Below, piece by piece: positions 43,845-53,036 of a stretch of 64,000 nt of DNA. The first letter of the stretch is position 1. Each line of letters starts with the position of its first letter. Below the pieces are notes generated by a model that was given only the letters and a program-made list of their open reading frames with translations, made no database searches and was not told where the DNA came from. The translations under genes and the position numbers were made by a program. The stretch comes from Marinobacterium sp. (GTDB lineage: Bacteria > Pseudomonadota > Gammaproteobacteria > Pseudomonadales > Balneatricaceae). Location: positions 1 through 64,000 of the forward strand of contig JAOXSF010000164.1 of the NCBI GenBank assembly GCA_025800125.1. Direction: 5' to 3'.

Positions 43845-45745
43845 TGCCATTACAGCAGGCGCTGAAAAAAGCGCTGGAGCGTTGTGAGCTGCGAGCGCTG
43901 GACTTGCAGTTTGGCCGTTTCCTGGCCCGTCAGCAGGGCAGTGAAACCCTGCAACTGGCCGGGGTGCTGGTCAGTGAGGCGCTCAGTCAGGGCCATAGCT
44001 GTCTGCCACTGGACAGCGCACTGGCGCACTACGGTACTCAGCTGCATGGCCTCTATGCCCGTTTGCAGCAATCAGCATTGCAGTCCGACGGTGTCTTGCT
44101 AGGTGACGGTACGGTACTGGCACAAAGCGGCGCAGTAACGCCGCTGGTACTGGATAACGGTGCGCTCTATCTGTATCGCTACTGGCAGTATGAACGTCAG
44201 GTAGCGAAAGCATTGCTGGGCCGTACTGCAACGCGCCAGCTGGATGCAGGCTGGTTACGTCAGGCGCTGGACCGGCTGTTTGGTGCGGCGGCTGACGGAA
44301 CCGCTGAACCAGACTGGCAGCGGGTTGCGGCGGCTGTAGCGCTTAGCCATCCACTGGCGGTTATCAGTGGTGGGCCAGGTACCGGTAAAACCACGACGGT
44401 GGTGAAGATGCTGGCGCTCTGGCTGGAACGGGCGCTGCTCGATGCCGGTGAGCAGGGCAAGGCCAGAGCTCCTGTCATTCGGCTGGCGGCACCGACCGGT
44501 AAAGCCGCAGCACGACTGGCAGAGTCTATCGTCGGGGCGCGGGACAAGCTGGATATTGACGAGTCTATCCGTGAGCTGATCCCTGATCATGCTAGCACCC
44601 TGCACCGGTTGCTGGGCAGTCTGCCCAATACCCGCCGTTTCCGCCACCACCGTGATAATCCGCTGCATCTTGATCTGCTGGTGGTGGATGAAGCCTCGAT
44701 GGTGGATTTGCCGTTGATGGCGCGGCTGCTGGACGCGTTGCCAGACGGCGCTCAGCTGCTGTTGATCGGTGACCGTGATCAGCTGGCCTCGGTGGAGGCC
44801 GGTGGTGTGCTGGCGGATATTGCTGGACGGGGTGAGCCACTGTACTCACCGCAACAGATGCAGCAGCTGGTGCAGAGCTGTCAGCTGATACAGGGCTGTC
44901 AGCTAAGACAGGGCGAAATCGCGCAACCGGGCGCGGCTACGCCGATTGCTGATTCGCTTGCTTTGCTGCGTAAAAGCTACCGCTTCCATGCCGACAGTGG
45001 CATCGGCCATCTGGCGCGGGCGGTGAATGCTGGTGACAACGCACAGTGTCTGAAAGTCTTCAAACAGCAATACGATGATATTGCCGTGCAGACCCTTAAT
45101 GAAGCGAGTTATCCGGCGTTGATTGCGCAAGCAGTGGAGGGCTATCGAGACTACCTGCAACAGGCGCAGCAGGAACAGAGTGCTGAGGCTGTGCTACAGG
45201 CCTTTGGTCGTTGCCAGTTACTCTGTGCCTTGCGCGAAGGGCGTTACGGTGTAGAAGGGCTGAATGAAGCGATAGAGAAAGCGTTACAGCGGGCCGGTCT
45301 GATCAGTCTGGAAGGGCTATGGTACAGCGGGCGGCCGGTGATTATCACCCGTAATGACCCGGCACTGGGGCTCTATAACGGTGATATAGGTATTGCGTTA
45401 CCTAATGCTGATGGCCAGTTACGGGTCTGGTTTGAGCAGCGTGAAGAACCGGTACTACCTAGCCGTCTACCCAGTCATCAGACGGTATATGCCATGACCA
45501 TCCACAAAAGTCAGGGTTCTGAGTTTGATCGGGTGTTGATGGTGCTACCTGAACAAGACAACCCGGTGCTGACCCGTGAGCTGGTGTATACCGGTATTAC
45601 TCGCGCTAAAGTGCGCTGCGAAATCTACGGTAGCTGGGCCATTATGTCCGCTGCGGTAGCGCGGGCGACCCGACGTAGCAGTGGCCTGGCAGGTTTGCTA
45701 TGGGGAGAGAGTTTGAGCGAGCGTTATAACCCCGGCACATCATAA
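43841..45745 (+). CDS. recD: exodeoxyribonuclease V subunit alpha
   Basis: The 5'-3' helicase of RecBCD, 634 residues. Walker A is VISGGPGTGKTTTVVKMLAL. LVVDEASMVDLPLMARLLDAL and LLIGDRDQLASVEAGGVLADI are motifs II and III. TIHKSQGSEFDRVLMVLP and LVYTGITRAK close the helicase. An unusual Gln-rich stretch near residue 345 consists of three near-copies of a 6-residue unit (QLVQSC, QLIQGC, QLRQGE), encoded by an 18-bp tandem repeat. The normal family has a variable loop at this point. Confidence 0.97.
   Translation: MMPLQQALKKALERCELRALDLQFGRFLARQQGSETLQLAGVLVSEALSQGHSCLPLDSALAHYGTQLHGLYARLQQSALQSDGVLLGDGTVLAQSGAVTPLVLDNGALYLYRYWQYERQVAKALLGRTATRQLDAGWLRQALDRLFGAAADGTAEPDWQRVAAAVALSHPLAVISGGPGTGKTTTVVKMLALWLERALLDAGEQGKARAPVIRLAAPTGKAAARLAESIVGARDKLDIDESIRELIPDHASTLHRLLGSLPNTRRFRHHRDNPLHLDLLVVDEASMVDLPLMARLLDALPDGAQLLLIGDRDQLASVEAGGVLADIAGRGEPLYSPQQMQQLVQSCQLIQGCQLRQGEIAQPGAATPIADSLALLRKSYRFHADSGIGHLARAVNAGDNAQCLKVFKQQYDDIAVQTLNEASYPALIAQAVEGYRDYLQQAQQEQSAEAVLQAFGRCQLLCALREGRYGVEGLNEAIEKALQRAGLISLEGLWYSGRPVIITRNDPALGLYNGDIGIALPNADGQLRVWFEQREEPVLPSRLPSHQTVYAMTIHKSQGSEFDRVLMVLPEQDNPVLTRELVYTGITRAKVRCEIYGSWAIMSAAVARATRRSSGLAGLLWGESLSERYNPGTS
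44864..44917 (+). repeat. 18-bp tandem repeat inside recD, three copies
   Basis: Units at 44864-44881, 44882-44899 and 44900-44917 share CAGCT(G/A)..ACAGGGC-type sequence and keep the reading frame. They add two extra copies of a 6-residue segment between the motif III region and the next conserved helix. Confidence 0.85.
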
Positions 45746-46084
45746 AATAATTTTCAGGCACCGGTGGCTGCCTTAGAAGCCTCGCCCGACAGGGCGGGGA
45801 GCAGTCATTTCTGACCGTTATTATTTCTAAAGGTTGTTATTTCTAAAGGTTGTCACTGTGGTCACTCAATTGCACTGGCAGCTTTTGCTTTGCTTGCCTA
45901 ACCTGTAGGTACTGGGGCTGGCCAGTCGTTATCTGCTCAACAACTCTCATCAACCAGCATACAAACGGAACTTGACCCAGGAGGGCCGGGCTTCCGAGGG
46001 AGCGCCGGTCCTCCGTCTTTATTGTCTCTTCCTTTTCCTGCCTGGATGGCCTTTATGAGGGGCGTTTGAGCCGGGGGCTTTATC
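45746..46084. promoter_or_regulatory. recD downstream region with hairpins and a 16-bp repeat
   Basis: CCTCGCCC and GGGCGGGG (45779-45798) form a GC-rich stem after recD without a T-run. The unit TTATTTCTAAAGGTTG is repeated exactly at 45821-45836 and 45837-45852, followed by a 9-bp GTCACTGTG-like doublet. At 45980-46014 GGAGGGCCGG pairs with CCGGTCCTCC around a 15-base loop, followed by GTCTTTATT, a plausible terminator. No gene is seen. Confidence 0.6.
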
Positions 46085-46285
46085 ATGTCCAGATCAGGCC
46101 TGTTAAAGCAGGCAGCTTATGGTGCTGTTAATGCACTGGGGGTGGCACTCTACATTGAGTTAGTCAATACGTTGGCAATGCTGGAAACCAGTATTGAGGT
46201 ACGGTTGCAGTTGTATCAGCAGCGTCTGAGGCAGGGGTTCAGAGTTAAGGCGTTAGGAAGGCGGTGTATTCGATGTTGTTCATAA
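46085..46285 (+). CDS. possible small helical protein
   Basis: A 66-residue frame starting MSRSGLLKQAAYGAVNALG. It is Leu-rich and amphipathic (LVNTLAMLETSIEVRLQLY), with a basic, Cys-containing tail. GGGGG lies 8 bases before the ATG. No family is recognised. The tail runs into a 15-bp repeat, so the stop position may have been altered by the repeat. It may be real or chance. Confidence 0.4.
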   Translation: MSRSGLLKQAAYGAVNALGVALYIELVNTLAMLETSIEVRLQLYQQRLRQGFRVKALGRRCIRCCS

Positions 46286-46335
46286 CTGAGTTGTTCAGAG
46301 CTGAGTCGTCCAGAGCATAATAGTTCAGAGTAAAG
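46276..46335. repeat. 15-bp tandem repeat, four copies
   Basis: Units at 46276, 46291, 46306 and 46321 share TTGTTCAGAGCTGAG. Read on the minus strand they would encode ALNNS-like pentads, recalling the ALKND pentads of the exported protein at 33812. No gene on that strand can be supported, so the likeness may be chance. Confidence 0.8.
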
Positions 46336-46404
46336 CTATTAAGGAAGGCGGGTTGAAATGTCTGCCAGAGTGACTGTAAGCACTCTGGCATAGCTGTGTC
46401 GTGT

Positions 46405-46551
46405 TCAGCGACGACGACGCGGGTGGTGCTGACGCAGTTGAGCTTCATCATCACGGATGCGGATTGGCTCCATACGAGCTGGGCCGCTTTCGTAGCGCAC
46501 AATCAGATAGAGCAGCGCAGTCAGGGCGATCAGGGTTGCGAGTGTAGCCAT
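46405..46551 (-). CDS. 48-residue single-pass membrane protein
   Basis: A short frame not obvious at normal length cut-offs. ATG at 46549-46551 is preceded by GGAGATTG. The protein has one hydrophobic helix (ATLATLIALTALLYLIV, residues 2-18), then a charged cytoplasmic-type segment (RYESGPARMEPIRIRDDE) and an HHPRRRR tail. No family is recognised. An 8-bp hairpin (CCAGAGTG/CACTCTGG, 46365-46388) follows the stop. It is in the same direction as grxA, 115 bases downstream of it. Confidence 0.7.
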   Translation of the reverse strand: MATLATLIALTALLYLIVRYESGPARMEPIRIRDDEAQLRQHHPRRRR

Positions 46552-46666
46552 ATCAATCTCCTTAACCGGGGTGCCCGGTATCTGATGAGCGGTAGAGGCA
46601 CCGCGTTTCAGCTGAGCCCATACCTTAAATCAGTTTATAAGGTCAGGGCAATGCTCTGAGCAGGAT

Positions 46667-46909
46667 TTATGCCTGCTGTTCGGCCAGATAGGCTTCAAAT
46701 TCAGTATAGCCGCCGATGTGTTGCTGGCCGATAAAGATTTGTGGCACGGTTTCAACCGGTTTACCGACGGTTTGTTCCAGGTCGGCTTTGCTGATGCCTT
46801 CCTGATGAATGTCGATATACCTGAAGTTGAGTTCTTTGCGCTCACAAAGTTCCTTGGCGCGTACACAGAAACCACAACCTTCACGTCCGAAAATAGTTAC
46901 CCGCTGCAT
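46667..46909 (-). CDS. grxA: glutaredoxin 1-type
   Basis: Small thiol-disulfide oxidoreductase of 80 residues. FGREGCGFCVRAKELCE holds the CGFC active site, and GKPVETVPQIFIGQQHIGGYTEF is the glutathione-binding region, closely like E. coli Grx1. The start MQRVTIFG at 46909 is preferred because GGAG lies 9 bases upstream; an earlier ATG at 46927 would add six residues. It can reduce ribonucleotide reductase and protein disulfides. Confidence 0.93.
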   Translation of the reverse strand: MQRVTIFGREGCGFCVRAKELCERKELNFRYIDIHQEGISKADLEQTVGKPVETVPQIFIGQQHIGGYTEFEAYLAEQQA

Positions 46910-47121
46910 CTGTTGATTCTCCATCAAATCTGTATCTGTTTGGCAACCCCAGCACTACATTCACCTGTAGGTCAGGCTCTGTCGTGCTGTGCTGCAATAG
47001 GGTCATTGAACAGGATTCAGTGTTGTGCAGCCAATTGGCTATGCTTATCTGTACGATAGTGCGATTCAATTGGATGCTGCTTTTCTGAACGGTGTCTGGC
47101 TATTGCCACCTGGTTGACAGG

Positions 47122-47691
47122 TTACCAGTCATCACGGCGTTTCTTGCGGCGGCCAAAGGCAGGCAAAATCAGGCCCAGAATCACACCGCCCAAAGCTACC
47201 AGGCCACCATGGGTAAACCAGCGCAGCAGGTTGCTTTCATCACGGGTGTCGAGCTCCAGTTGCAGGCGGCGTATGTCGTCATTGAGCTGTGATACCTGGG
47301 ACAATATGGCTTGTTTCTCGGCGTTCAGTTCATCGTAACGACTGTTGAGAGAGTTGTATTCAGCGCGCTGTGTGTCCAGCTTGTCACGGCTGGCTTGCAG
47401 TTGCTCTTCCATTGCTGGCAGGCGTTCTTTGATACTCAGGCCGGTTTTGACATACTTGGCCGGCACCCAGCCCTCGCGGCCAGTATAGGTGCGAACCTTG
47501 ACGTATTTGGAACCGCTGTCGCGATCCAGAATTTCTACAGAATCACCGCTGTTGGTACGACCTGTAATACGATACTGCTTACCAGGCCCGCCGTGCATGA
47601 ACAGTGAGACTGCGTCCGAGATGTGTCCCTTCTCTGCAAGAGCCTGGCCTGCTGTCAGTATCAGCAGAGCAGAAATAACGAGTTTCTTCAT
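47122..47691 (-). CDS. SH3 domain protein of the YgiM/TIGR04211 family
   Basis: A 189-residue envelope protein. A signal peptide (LVISALLILTAGQALA) is followed by a bacterial SH3 domain (about 22-90, with GPGKQYRITGRTNSGDSVEIL and GREGWVPAKYV), a coiled coil (about 95-150) and a C-terminal transmembrane helix (GGLVALGGVILGLILPAFG) with a KKRRDDW tail. This is the standard architecture of the family. Its function is unclear; the SH3 part probably contacts cell wall. Confidence 0.93.
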   Translation of the reverse strand: MKKLVISALLILTAGQALAEKGHISDAVSLFMHGGPGKQYRITGRTNSGDSVEILDRDSGSKYVKVRTYTGREGWVPAKYVKTGLSIKERLPAMEEQLQASRDKLDTQRAEYNSLNSRYDELNAEKQAILSQVSQLNDDIRRLQLELDTRDESNLLRWFTHGGLVALGGVILGLILPAFGRRKKRRDDW

Positions 47692-47767
47692 AACACCAAC
47701 CAGAAATTTTACGTCGCGCTTATTCTACTGAGTTGTTACAGCCTGTACAGATATGAATAAACATTCG

Positions 47768-47811
47768 TCTGTTAAGCCGCTGCGACTTATAACAAGCAAC
47801 GGCTTAACAGA
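47768..47811. terminator. 12-bp inverted repeat after the SLC5/STAC gene
   Basis: TCTGTTAAGCCG (47768-47779) and CGGCTTAACAGA (47800-47811) are a perfect inverted repeat with a 20-base spacer. It lies between the stop of the SLC5/STAC gene (47846) and the start of the SH3 gene (47691). T-runs are weak on both sides, so it may be a terminator or a protein site. Confidence 0.5.
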
Positions 47812-47845
47812 AAGTGACCTTATGGTATGGGGCTGGTGGTTTAAT

Positions 47846-50128
47846 CTATTTTCGGCTGTTCTGTCCTTTGGCTGGTGGTTGCTCTGTTGGTACTGTGGAT
47901 GGTGGTCGCCTGGCGTTTTCAGGCCGCAATTCCTGAGACAGAGCATCTTGAGATAGATTTTCCTGAGAAAGAAGTGCCAGGCGTTGACGCAGTTCTGTGT
48001 TTTGCTGACGCAGGCGTTGTGTTTCCATCCGGTAGTTGAAGCTTTCGTCATAGCTTGATTCCAACCGAATCTCCAGGCGTTCAATCTGGGCTTGCTGGTC
48101 GCGGGCTGTGGTCTGTAAGCGGCTCAGCTGGTTCTGTAGTTCTTCCAGCATGTTCAGATTTCCGTCATCACCAGGTGGTGTACGTTCATGGTTGTGCATA
48201 TCACAGACAATATGGCTGTATAACGCTTTCAGATCGGAAGACTCCCGTTTGCTGTAACGTATACTGTTTTCCAGTGCCTGATGAGCGCTGGCAGAGCCAA
48301 TTGCACCGGCCAGTTTATGTTCCAGCAGGCGATGGAATTCAATCAGTTCAATAATTGTTATATGGCTCTGGTGGCGTATTTGCAGATCATCCAGCAGGGT
48401 TTCCAGTGCTTCTTCACAGGCCTGTTCGTTCAGATAACGGGCGAGCAATGTCTGGGCTTCCTGTAGTTTAGGGGTCAGGGCAATGTATGTATTCAGCCCG
48501 AGTGGGCGTGCGCGGCGTGTACTTTTTTGCTGGGTGCAGATATTGAAAAATTCTGTTGTCTGAGTGCGTTCCTGCTTGCCGGTATGCCACAGCAGGCTAC
48601 CGAGAATATAGCCGAGCAGGTTAAATAGCAGTGACCAGAGTGTGGTATGTACAAAGGGCGGTAAGCCGTCCAGTCCGAACAGAGCTTGTGGGCGTAACAG
48701 ATCAATACCCCAGGGGCCCAGTTCCAGCAAACTGTTGCCAGGAGCGTACTGCTGAATAAAGGCTGGTAGCGCCAGCGTCCAGAACCAGACAAGTGAACCC
48801 AGCAGTAGACCAGCCATCGCACCCGCTCGATTACCGCTGCGCCAGAATAATCCCAGCAATGCAGCCGGAGCCAGTTGCAGAATAGCGGTAAACGAAAGCA
48901 GACCAATGCTGACCAGGATGTAAGTATCAGAAAATTCCAGTGCGAACAGATAACCGCTTATTACAATCAATGTGGCAGAAGCCCAGCGTAATTGCAGTAG
49001 ACGTTGTCGTAACGGGTTTAACAGGTCGCTCCATTCCAGTAATGGCAGCAACAGATGGTTGGTCAGCATGGTAGCCAGGGTTAGCGTGGTGATCAGCACC
49101 ATACCGGTGGCGGCAGAAAAACCACCAATAAATGCCAGTAGAGTTATCAGATCTGAGCCAGCTTGCTGAGGAAGTAGCAGGACAAAATAATCTGCTTCAT
49201 TGCCTGATAAGCCCATCAGCAACCCGGCCCCGGCAATCGGGATAACAAACAGATTGATCAGTAGCATATACAGTGGAAACAGCCATAAGGCGGTTTTCTG
49301 GTGATGGAGATGGCAGTTTTCTACCACTGCAACATGAAACTGACGTGGCAATAGCTGGACGCCGACAAAACCAAGAATAATCAGTGTCAGCCAGCGCAGC
49401 CCGCTATCTTCAGTGGCACTGGCGCTTAACAGATGCTGCTGTCCTGCTTCTTCCAGTTGCTTCAAAATGTCGATAGGGCCATCAAATAGCCACCAACTGA
49501 CAAAAATACCAACCCCCAAAGCCGCCACCAGTTTGATAAGGCATTCGGCAACCAGTGCGCTGATCATGCCCTGATGCCGCTCGGTTGGGTCCAGTCGACG
49601 CATTCCGATGATGATGACGAACAGGATAATCAGCACCGTTGTCATCAGACCATGCACGCCCCAGGTGGTAGTGCTGTACTGTTGCTGGGTCAGAATCTGG
49701 ATGGAGTTGACAATGGCTGTCAGTTGCAGCGCGATATAGGGCACAAGGCCGATCAGTGCAATCAGGGTCACCGCAGCAGCCAGAGCTGGGGAGCGGTTGT
49801 AGCGGTTGGCGATAAAGTCGGCCACGCTGGTGGTATGCAGGTTCTCCTTGATGAGAATCATCCGTTGCAGACTGAACCAGCCCAGCACAATTCCGAGTAA
49901 TGCGCCCACGTAGATGCCCAGATATAGCAGCCCGCTATGGCTGGCAAAGCCAACACTGCCGTAGAACGTCCAGGAGGTGTGAAATACAGCCAGTGAGAGG
50001 GCGTAAAGCCAGGGTTTGTTGGTGTTGAAATGCCCTTTGTCGAGCCGTCGTTCGACCCATTGTGCCAGGCCGAACAGTACGGCCATATAACTGACAACAA
50101 CCAGCAGCATGGTAAGTGAACTGAACAT
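47846..50128 (-). CDS. SLC5-family transporter domain protein with STAC-like region, no kinase
   Basis: A 760-residue membrane protein. The first 520 residues form about 13 transmembrane helices of the sodium:solute symporter (SLC5/PutP) type, with FHTSWTFYGSVGFA near the N terminus, as in the sensor CbrA. Then comes a STAC-like helical domain (EAQTLLARYLNEQACEEAL), and finally a long coiled coil (about 650-730) with a Pro/Gln-rich tail. CbrA-type proteins continue with PAS and histidine kinase domains; here there is no H box or ATPase. The start at 50128 has AGGAGG 6 bases upstream. It may transport, sense, or partner an unlinked kinase. Confidence 0.88.
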   Translation of the reverse strand: MFSSLTMLLVVVSYMAVLFGLAQWVERRLDKGHFNTNKPWLYALSLAVFHTSWTFYGSVGFASHSGLLYLGIYVGALLGIVLGWFSLQRMILIKENLHTTSVADFIANRYNRSPALAAAVTLIALIGLVPYIALQLTAIVNSIQILTQQQYSTTTWGVHGLMTTVLIILFVIIIGMRRLDPTERHQGMISALVAECLIKLVAALGVGIFVSWWLFDGPIDILKQLEEAGQQHLLSASATEDSGLRWLTLIILGFVGVQLLPRQFHVAVVENCHLHHQKTALWLFPLYMLLINLFVIPIAGAGLLMGLSGNEADYFVLLLPQQAGSDLITLLAFIGGFSAATGMVLITTLTLATMLTNHLLLPLLEWSDLLNPLRQRLLQLRWASATLIVISGYLFALEFSDTYILVSIGLLSFTAILQLAPAALLGLFWRSGNRAGAMAGLLLGSLVWFWTLALPAFIQQYAPGNSLLELGPWGIDLLRPQALFGLDGLPPFVHTTLWSLLFNLLGYILGSLLWHTGKQERTQTTEFFNICTQQKSTRRARPLGLNTYIALTPKLQEAQTLLARYLNEQACEEALETLLDDLQIRHQSHITIIELIEFHRLLEHKLAGAIGSASAHQALENSIRYSKRESSDLKALYSHIVCDMHNHERTPPGDDGNLNMLEELQNQLSRLQTTARDQQAQIERLEIRLESSYDESFNYRMETQRLRQQNTELRQRLALLSQENLSQDALSQELRPENARRPPSTVPTEQPPAKGQNSRK

Positions 50129-50279
50129 GGAGGGCCTCCTGTCTTCCTTTCTGCCCTGCGCCAGACTTGCTGTCTTGCGCTGGGCCTGTGATGCCTGCAT
50201 CAAGGTCAGACTGCTGTTTCTGGCTGAGGTTTCAGTAGTAGGCTTTCCATGCAGTCGGCCCAGTCAGAGCCAGAACCAG

Positions 50280-50336
50280 AAGAGGCACTGTGATCAATAA
50301 GAGGCACTGTGATTAATAAGAGGCATTGTGATCCAG
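50280..50336. repeat. 19-bp tandem repeat, three copies
   Basis: Units at 50280-50298, 50299-50317 and 50318-50336 (AAGAGGCACTGTGATCAAT type) lie between yidD and the SLC5/STAC gene, about 150 bases upstream of the latter's start. Confidence 0.88.
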
Positions 50337-50397
50337 AAGGGATACGGTGATGGGCCAGCAGGTGTGGGAATGCGAATCGGCGGCGTTATGCCAGGAG

Positions 50398-50688
50398 TCA
50401 GGAATGAGGGTCTGACGATTGTTTGGCAGTCTTGTGGTGACAATGCTCTGTCTGGCAGTTATGAACCGGAGGTACGGGGTCAATGCCACTATCCCCCCAG
50501 GGGTGGCAGCGGCCAATACGGCGGATACCCAGCCAGAGGCCACGAACAATACCGTGGGTTTCTATCGCTTCAATCATATAACTGGAACATGTCGGGTAAA
50601 AACGACAATTGCTACCCAGTACTGGGCTGATCAGATACTGATAACCTCGTACCAGTAATATCAGCAGGCGAGAGATCAGGGTTTTCAT
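50398..50688 (-). CDS. yidD: membrane protein insertion efficiency factor YidD
   Basis: A 96-residue protein with the YidD core [21 protein letters not shown] and the Cys-rich pattern of the family. An amphipathic N-terminal helix ([10 protein letters not shown]) binds the membrane. It aids YidC-dependent insertion. YidD genes usually sit in the rpmH-rnpA-yidD-yidC cluster; here it is isolated beside mqo, so it may be a second or relocated copy. Its C terminus is longer than the minimal family. The start at 50688 has only a weak GGA upstream. Confidence 0.93.
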   Translation of the reverse strand: MKTLISRLLILLVRGYQYLISPVLGSNCRFYPTCSSYMIEAIETHGIVRGLWLGIRRIGRCHPWGDSGIDPVPPVHNCQTEHCHHKTAKQSSDPHS

Positions 50689-50747
50689 GGAAGTATCCGG
50701 TAAGTCAGTAAGGTAAACGATTGTACCACTGACGGATAACAGACAGG

Positions 50748-50871
50748 TATGAGCAGGTTGTGAATATATGAGCGGGTTGCGAACAAAAGCAGGTAGCCAG
50801 AAGCTGGCTACCTGCTGTATGAGTTTGTTGCCTCGTGACTCCTTGTCCTGCGAGCCATTGCCCTGCGAGCT
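50748..50871. repeat. two short tandem repeats between yidD and mqo
   Basis: A 19-bp unit (TATGAGCAGGTTGTGAATA type) occurs twice at 50748-50785. A 15-bp unit (CTTGTCCTGCGAGCC type) occurs three times at 50827-50871. The two are unrelated in sequence but only 41 bases apart. No gene is seen in the remainder of the 233-bp gap. Confidence 0.75.
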
Positions 50872-50921
50872 ATATATGTCGTGAACTTTGCGGCCTTGGG
50901 TATACGTTTTCAGGCGCAGAT

Positions 50922-52409
50922 TCAGTCTTCTGTCAGATTCAGCGTGTCCAGTGTTCGTTCGCGTACGGTTTTCAGCAGTGCTGCATCGTTTTCCAGAGAC
51001 TGGCCGTAAGATGGCACCATCTCTTTCATTTTTTCCTGCCATTCAGGGCTCTGCAAGCGGTCAGCGAAGCAGGTCTCAATCACATTGATCATGGTTTTTA
51101 CGGTGGTAGATGCACCAGGTGATGCGCCCAGCAGAGCTGCCATGGTGCCATCTTCGGCGGAGATAACTTCGGTGCCAAATTCCAGTTTGCCGCCGCCGTT
51201 GCCATCTTTCTTGATGATCTGCACACGCTGGCCTGCGTAAGCCAGTTCCCAGTCTTCATCTTTTGCATCCGGGAAGAAGGTACGCAGTGAGTCAACACGC
51301 GCACTGTGTGACTGCATGACTTCGCTGATCAGGTACTTGGTCAGGTCCATGCTTTTGGCGCCTACGCTGAGCATCGGTGCAATATTACCCGGATTGATGC
51401 TCAGTGGCATATCCAGGAGGGAGCCGGTTTTCAGGAACTTGGTGGTGAATCCTGCAAACGGGCCGAACAGCAATGCTTTCTCACCGTCCATGATGCGGGT
51501 ATCCAGGTGGGGAACTGACATCGGTGGCGCACCAATCGGTGCCTGACCATATACTTTGGCGTGGTGCTGTTCAACGATCTCTGGCTTTTTACATACCAGC
51601 CACATGCCGCTGACCGGGAAGCCGCCGTAGCCCTTGCCTTCTTTTATACCGGTTTTTTGCAGCAGTGGTAGAGATGCACCGCCTGCGCCGATAAAGATAA
51701 AGCCCGTGTTGATGATTTCGCTGCCGCCGCGTTCATGGTTTTTCAGGCGTACGGTCCAGCGGCCATCGTCCAGCTGACGGAAGGCGTTCACTTCACGGTT
51801 CAAGCGCAGCTCAAAGCCTTGCTGGGTTTTCAGGTACTTCGTCATACTACGGGCCAGCGCGCCGAAGTTGACATCAGCACCGTGAGGAACGCGGGTACCG
51901 GCAATTTTCTGATTTGGATCGCGGTTCTGCATCACCAGCGGCATCCACTGACGCAAGACTTCAGGGTCTTCGCTGTATTCCATTTCACCAAAAGATGCGG
52001 TTGCACTCAGGGCTTCATGGCGCTTGCGCAGGAATTCAACATTCTCTTCACCCCAGACAAAGCTTTGGTGAGGAACGCGGTTGATAAACTCTGATGGTGC
52101 AGGCAGGACGTTATTTTCTACCAGCCATGACCAGAATTGCAGACTGACTTCAAAGGCAGAGTTGATGGTGAAGGCTTTGTCAGTGTTGACGTTGCCATCA
52201 GGCTGTTCAGGGGTGTAGTTCAGTTCACAGTACGCTGCGTGACCTGTACCGGCGTTATTCCAGCCATTGGTACTTTCATAGGCAACGTGGTCGAGACGTT
52301 CGACCATCATGATATTCAGAGAAGGGTCCAGCTGCTTGAGCAGCGTTCCCAGGGTGGTGCTCATCGCACCGGCCCCGACCAGCAACACATCAACATGCTT
52401 TGTAGTCAT
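50922..52409 (-). CDS. mqo: malate:quinone oxidoreductase
   Basis: Membrane-associated FAD enzyme oxidising malate to oxaloacetate and passing electrons to quinone. The 495-residue length is normal. The FAD fold reads [52 protein letters not shown] and [16 protein letters not shown] are family signatures. ATG at 52409 is preferred to a GTG two codons earlier. Together with the TCA operon it supports respiratory growth and replaces or complements NAD-malate dehydrogenase. Confidence 0.97.
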   Translation of the reverse strand: MTTKHVDVLLVGAGAMSTTLGTLLKQLDPSLNIMMVERLDHVAYESTNGWNNAGTGHAAYCELNYTPEQPDGNVNTDKAFTINSAFEVSLQFWSWLVENNVLPAPSEFINRVPHQSFVWGEENVEFLRKRHEALSATASFGEMEYSEDPEVLRQWMPLVMQNRDPNQKIAGTRVPHGADVNFGALARSMTKYLKTQQGFELRLNREVNAFRQLDDGRWTVRLKNHERGGSEIINTGFIFIGAGGASLPLLQKTGIKEGKGYGGFPVSGMWLVCKKPEIVEQHHAKVYGQAPIGAPPMSVPHLDTRIMDGEKALLFGPFAGFTTKFLKTGSLLDMPLSINPGNIAPMLSVGAKSMDLTKYLISEVMQSHSARVDSLRTFFPDAKDEDWELAYAGQRVQIIKKDGNGGGKLEFGTEVISAEDGTMAALLGASPGASTTVKTMINVIETCFADRLQSPEWQEKMKEMVPSYGQSLENDAALLKTVRERTLDTLNLTED

Positions 52410-53036
52410 ACGCACTTCGCCATTTCAAACAGACACCGGGTACAGCGCTGGCTGTGAGTCGCATTACCAGCTGACTGTTACGCTGTGTCCTCACCTGGTG
52501 TTCAGATAAGTCTGACCTGGAATGGTCATGAATGTGAGTTATCGTTGTTGTCCGCTGTACAACGCCCTCAGTGGCGCAACAGGGTTCACATCGCAGGCGG
52601 TTTCTGGTTTGCAGAAACTACACTGCCTTATCCGCAGGTGGTTGATTTATTTGCCCCTTTTTTTGAAAGGGAACCTCCGAATGGGGTCGGTCAACCCGGA
52701 ACACATCGCAACGCTCTGTTATACGGGTGGTAACAGGGTGCGAGTGCCATGAATACCGGTATCTGGCCCGGTTTCATGGTTTATCAATTTTGCGCCGCAT
52801 TATAGGCTAACCGGCCGTGAATGAAACGCTACCGGGCGGAGGAGATTTTTATCAGTATTGATAAAAATTGCCGCCAGGCCCTGTAACTACAGGCCTTGAA
52901 TGAGCTTTTTATACTTTGGTCTGTTCGATAAATGACGAGTATTCATATGGTGAATGCTCGTCATTTGTCACAGCTATGATGCAGGTGCGCTGGCCATGTA
53001 TTTCAAGCCTGGTTGTGTGTCTGCAACGGTGGTCTG
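52410..53036. promoter_or_regulatory. mqo upstream region with two inverted repeats
   Basis: No gene can be supported in these 627 bases; two open frames near 52485-52752 lack ribosome binding sites and a consistent reading. ATTTTTATCA (52845-52854) and TGATAAAAAT (52859-52868) form a perfect 10-bp operator-like palindrome. At 52930-52966 a 16-bp stem (AAATGACGAG... with ...CTCGTCATTT, one mismatch) with a 5-base loop probably ends the phoH-like transcript. The mqo promoter should lie in the left half. Confidence 0.55.
52930..52966 (-). terminator. long hairpin downstream of the PIN-PhoH gene
   Basis: Arms of 16 bp (52930-52945 and 52951-52966) pair with a single mismatch around the loop TATGG. 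The hairpin starts about 70 bases after the stop of the minus-strand gene at 53037. Flanking T-runs are short, so termination might need help. Confidence 0.55.

Noticed and set aside
52485-52752. Two overlapping plus-strand frames of 82 and 76 codons
   Set aside because: Neither has a ribosome binding site or recognisable family, and they compete for the same bases.
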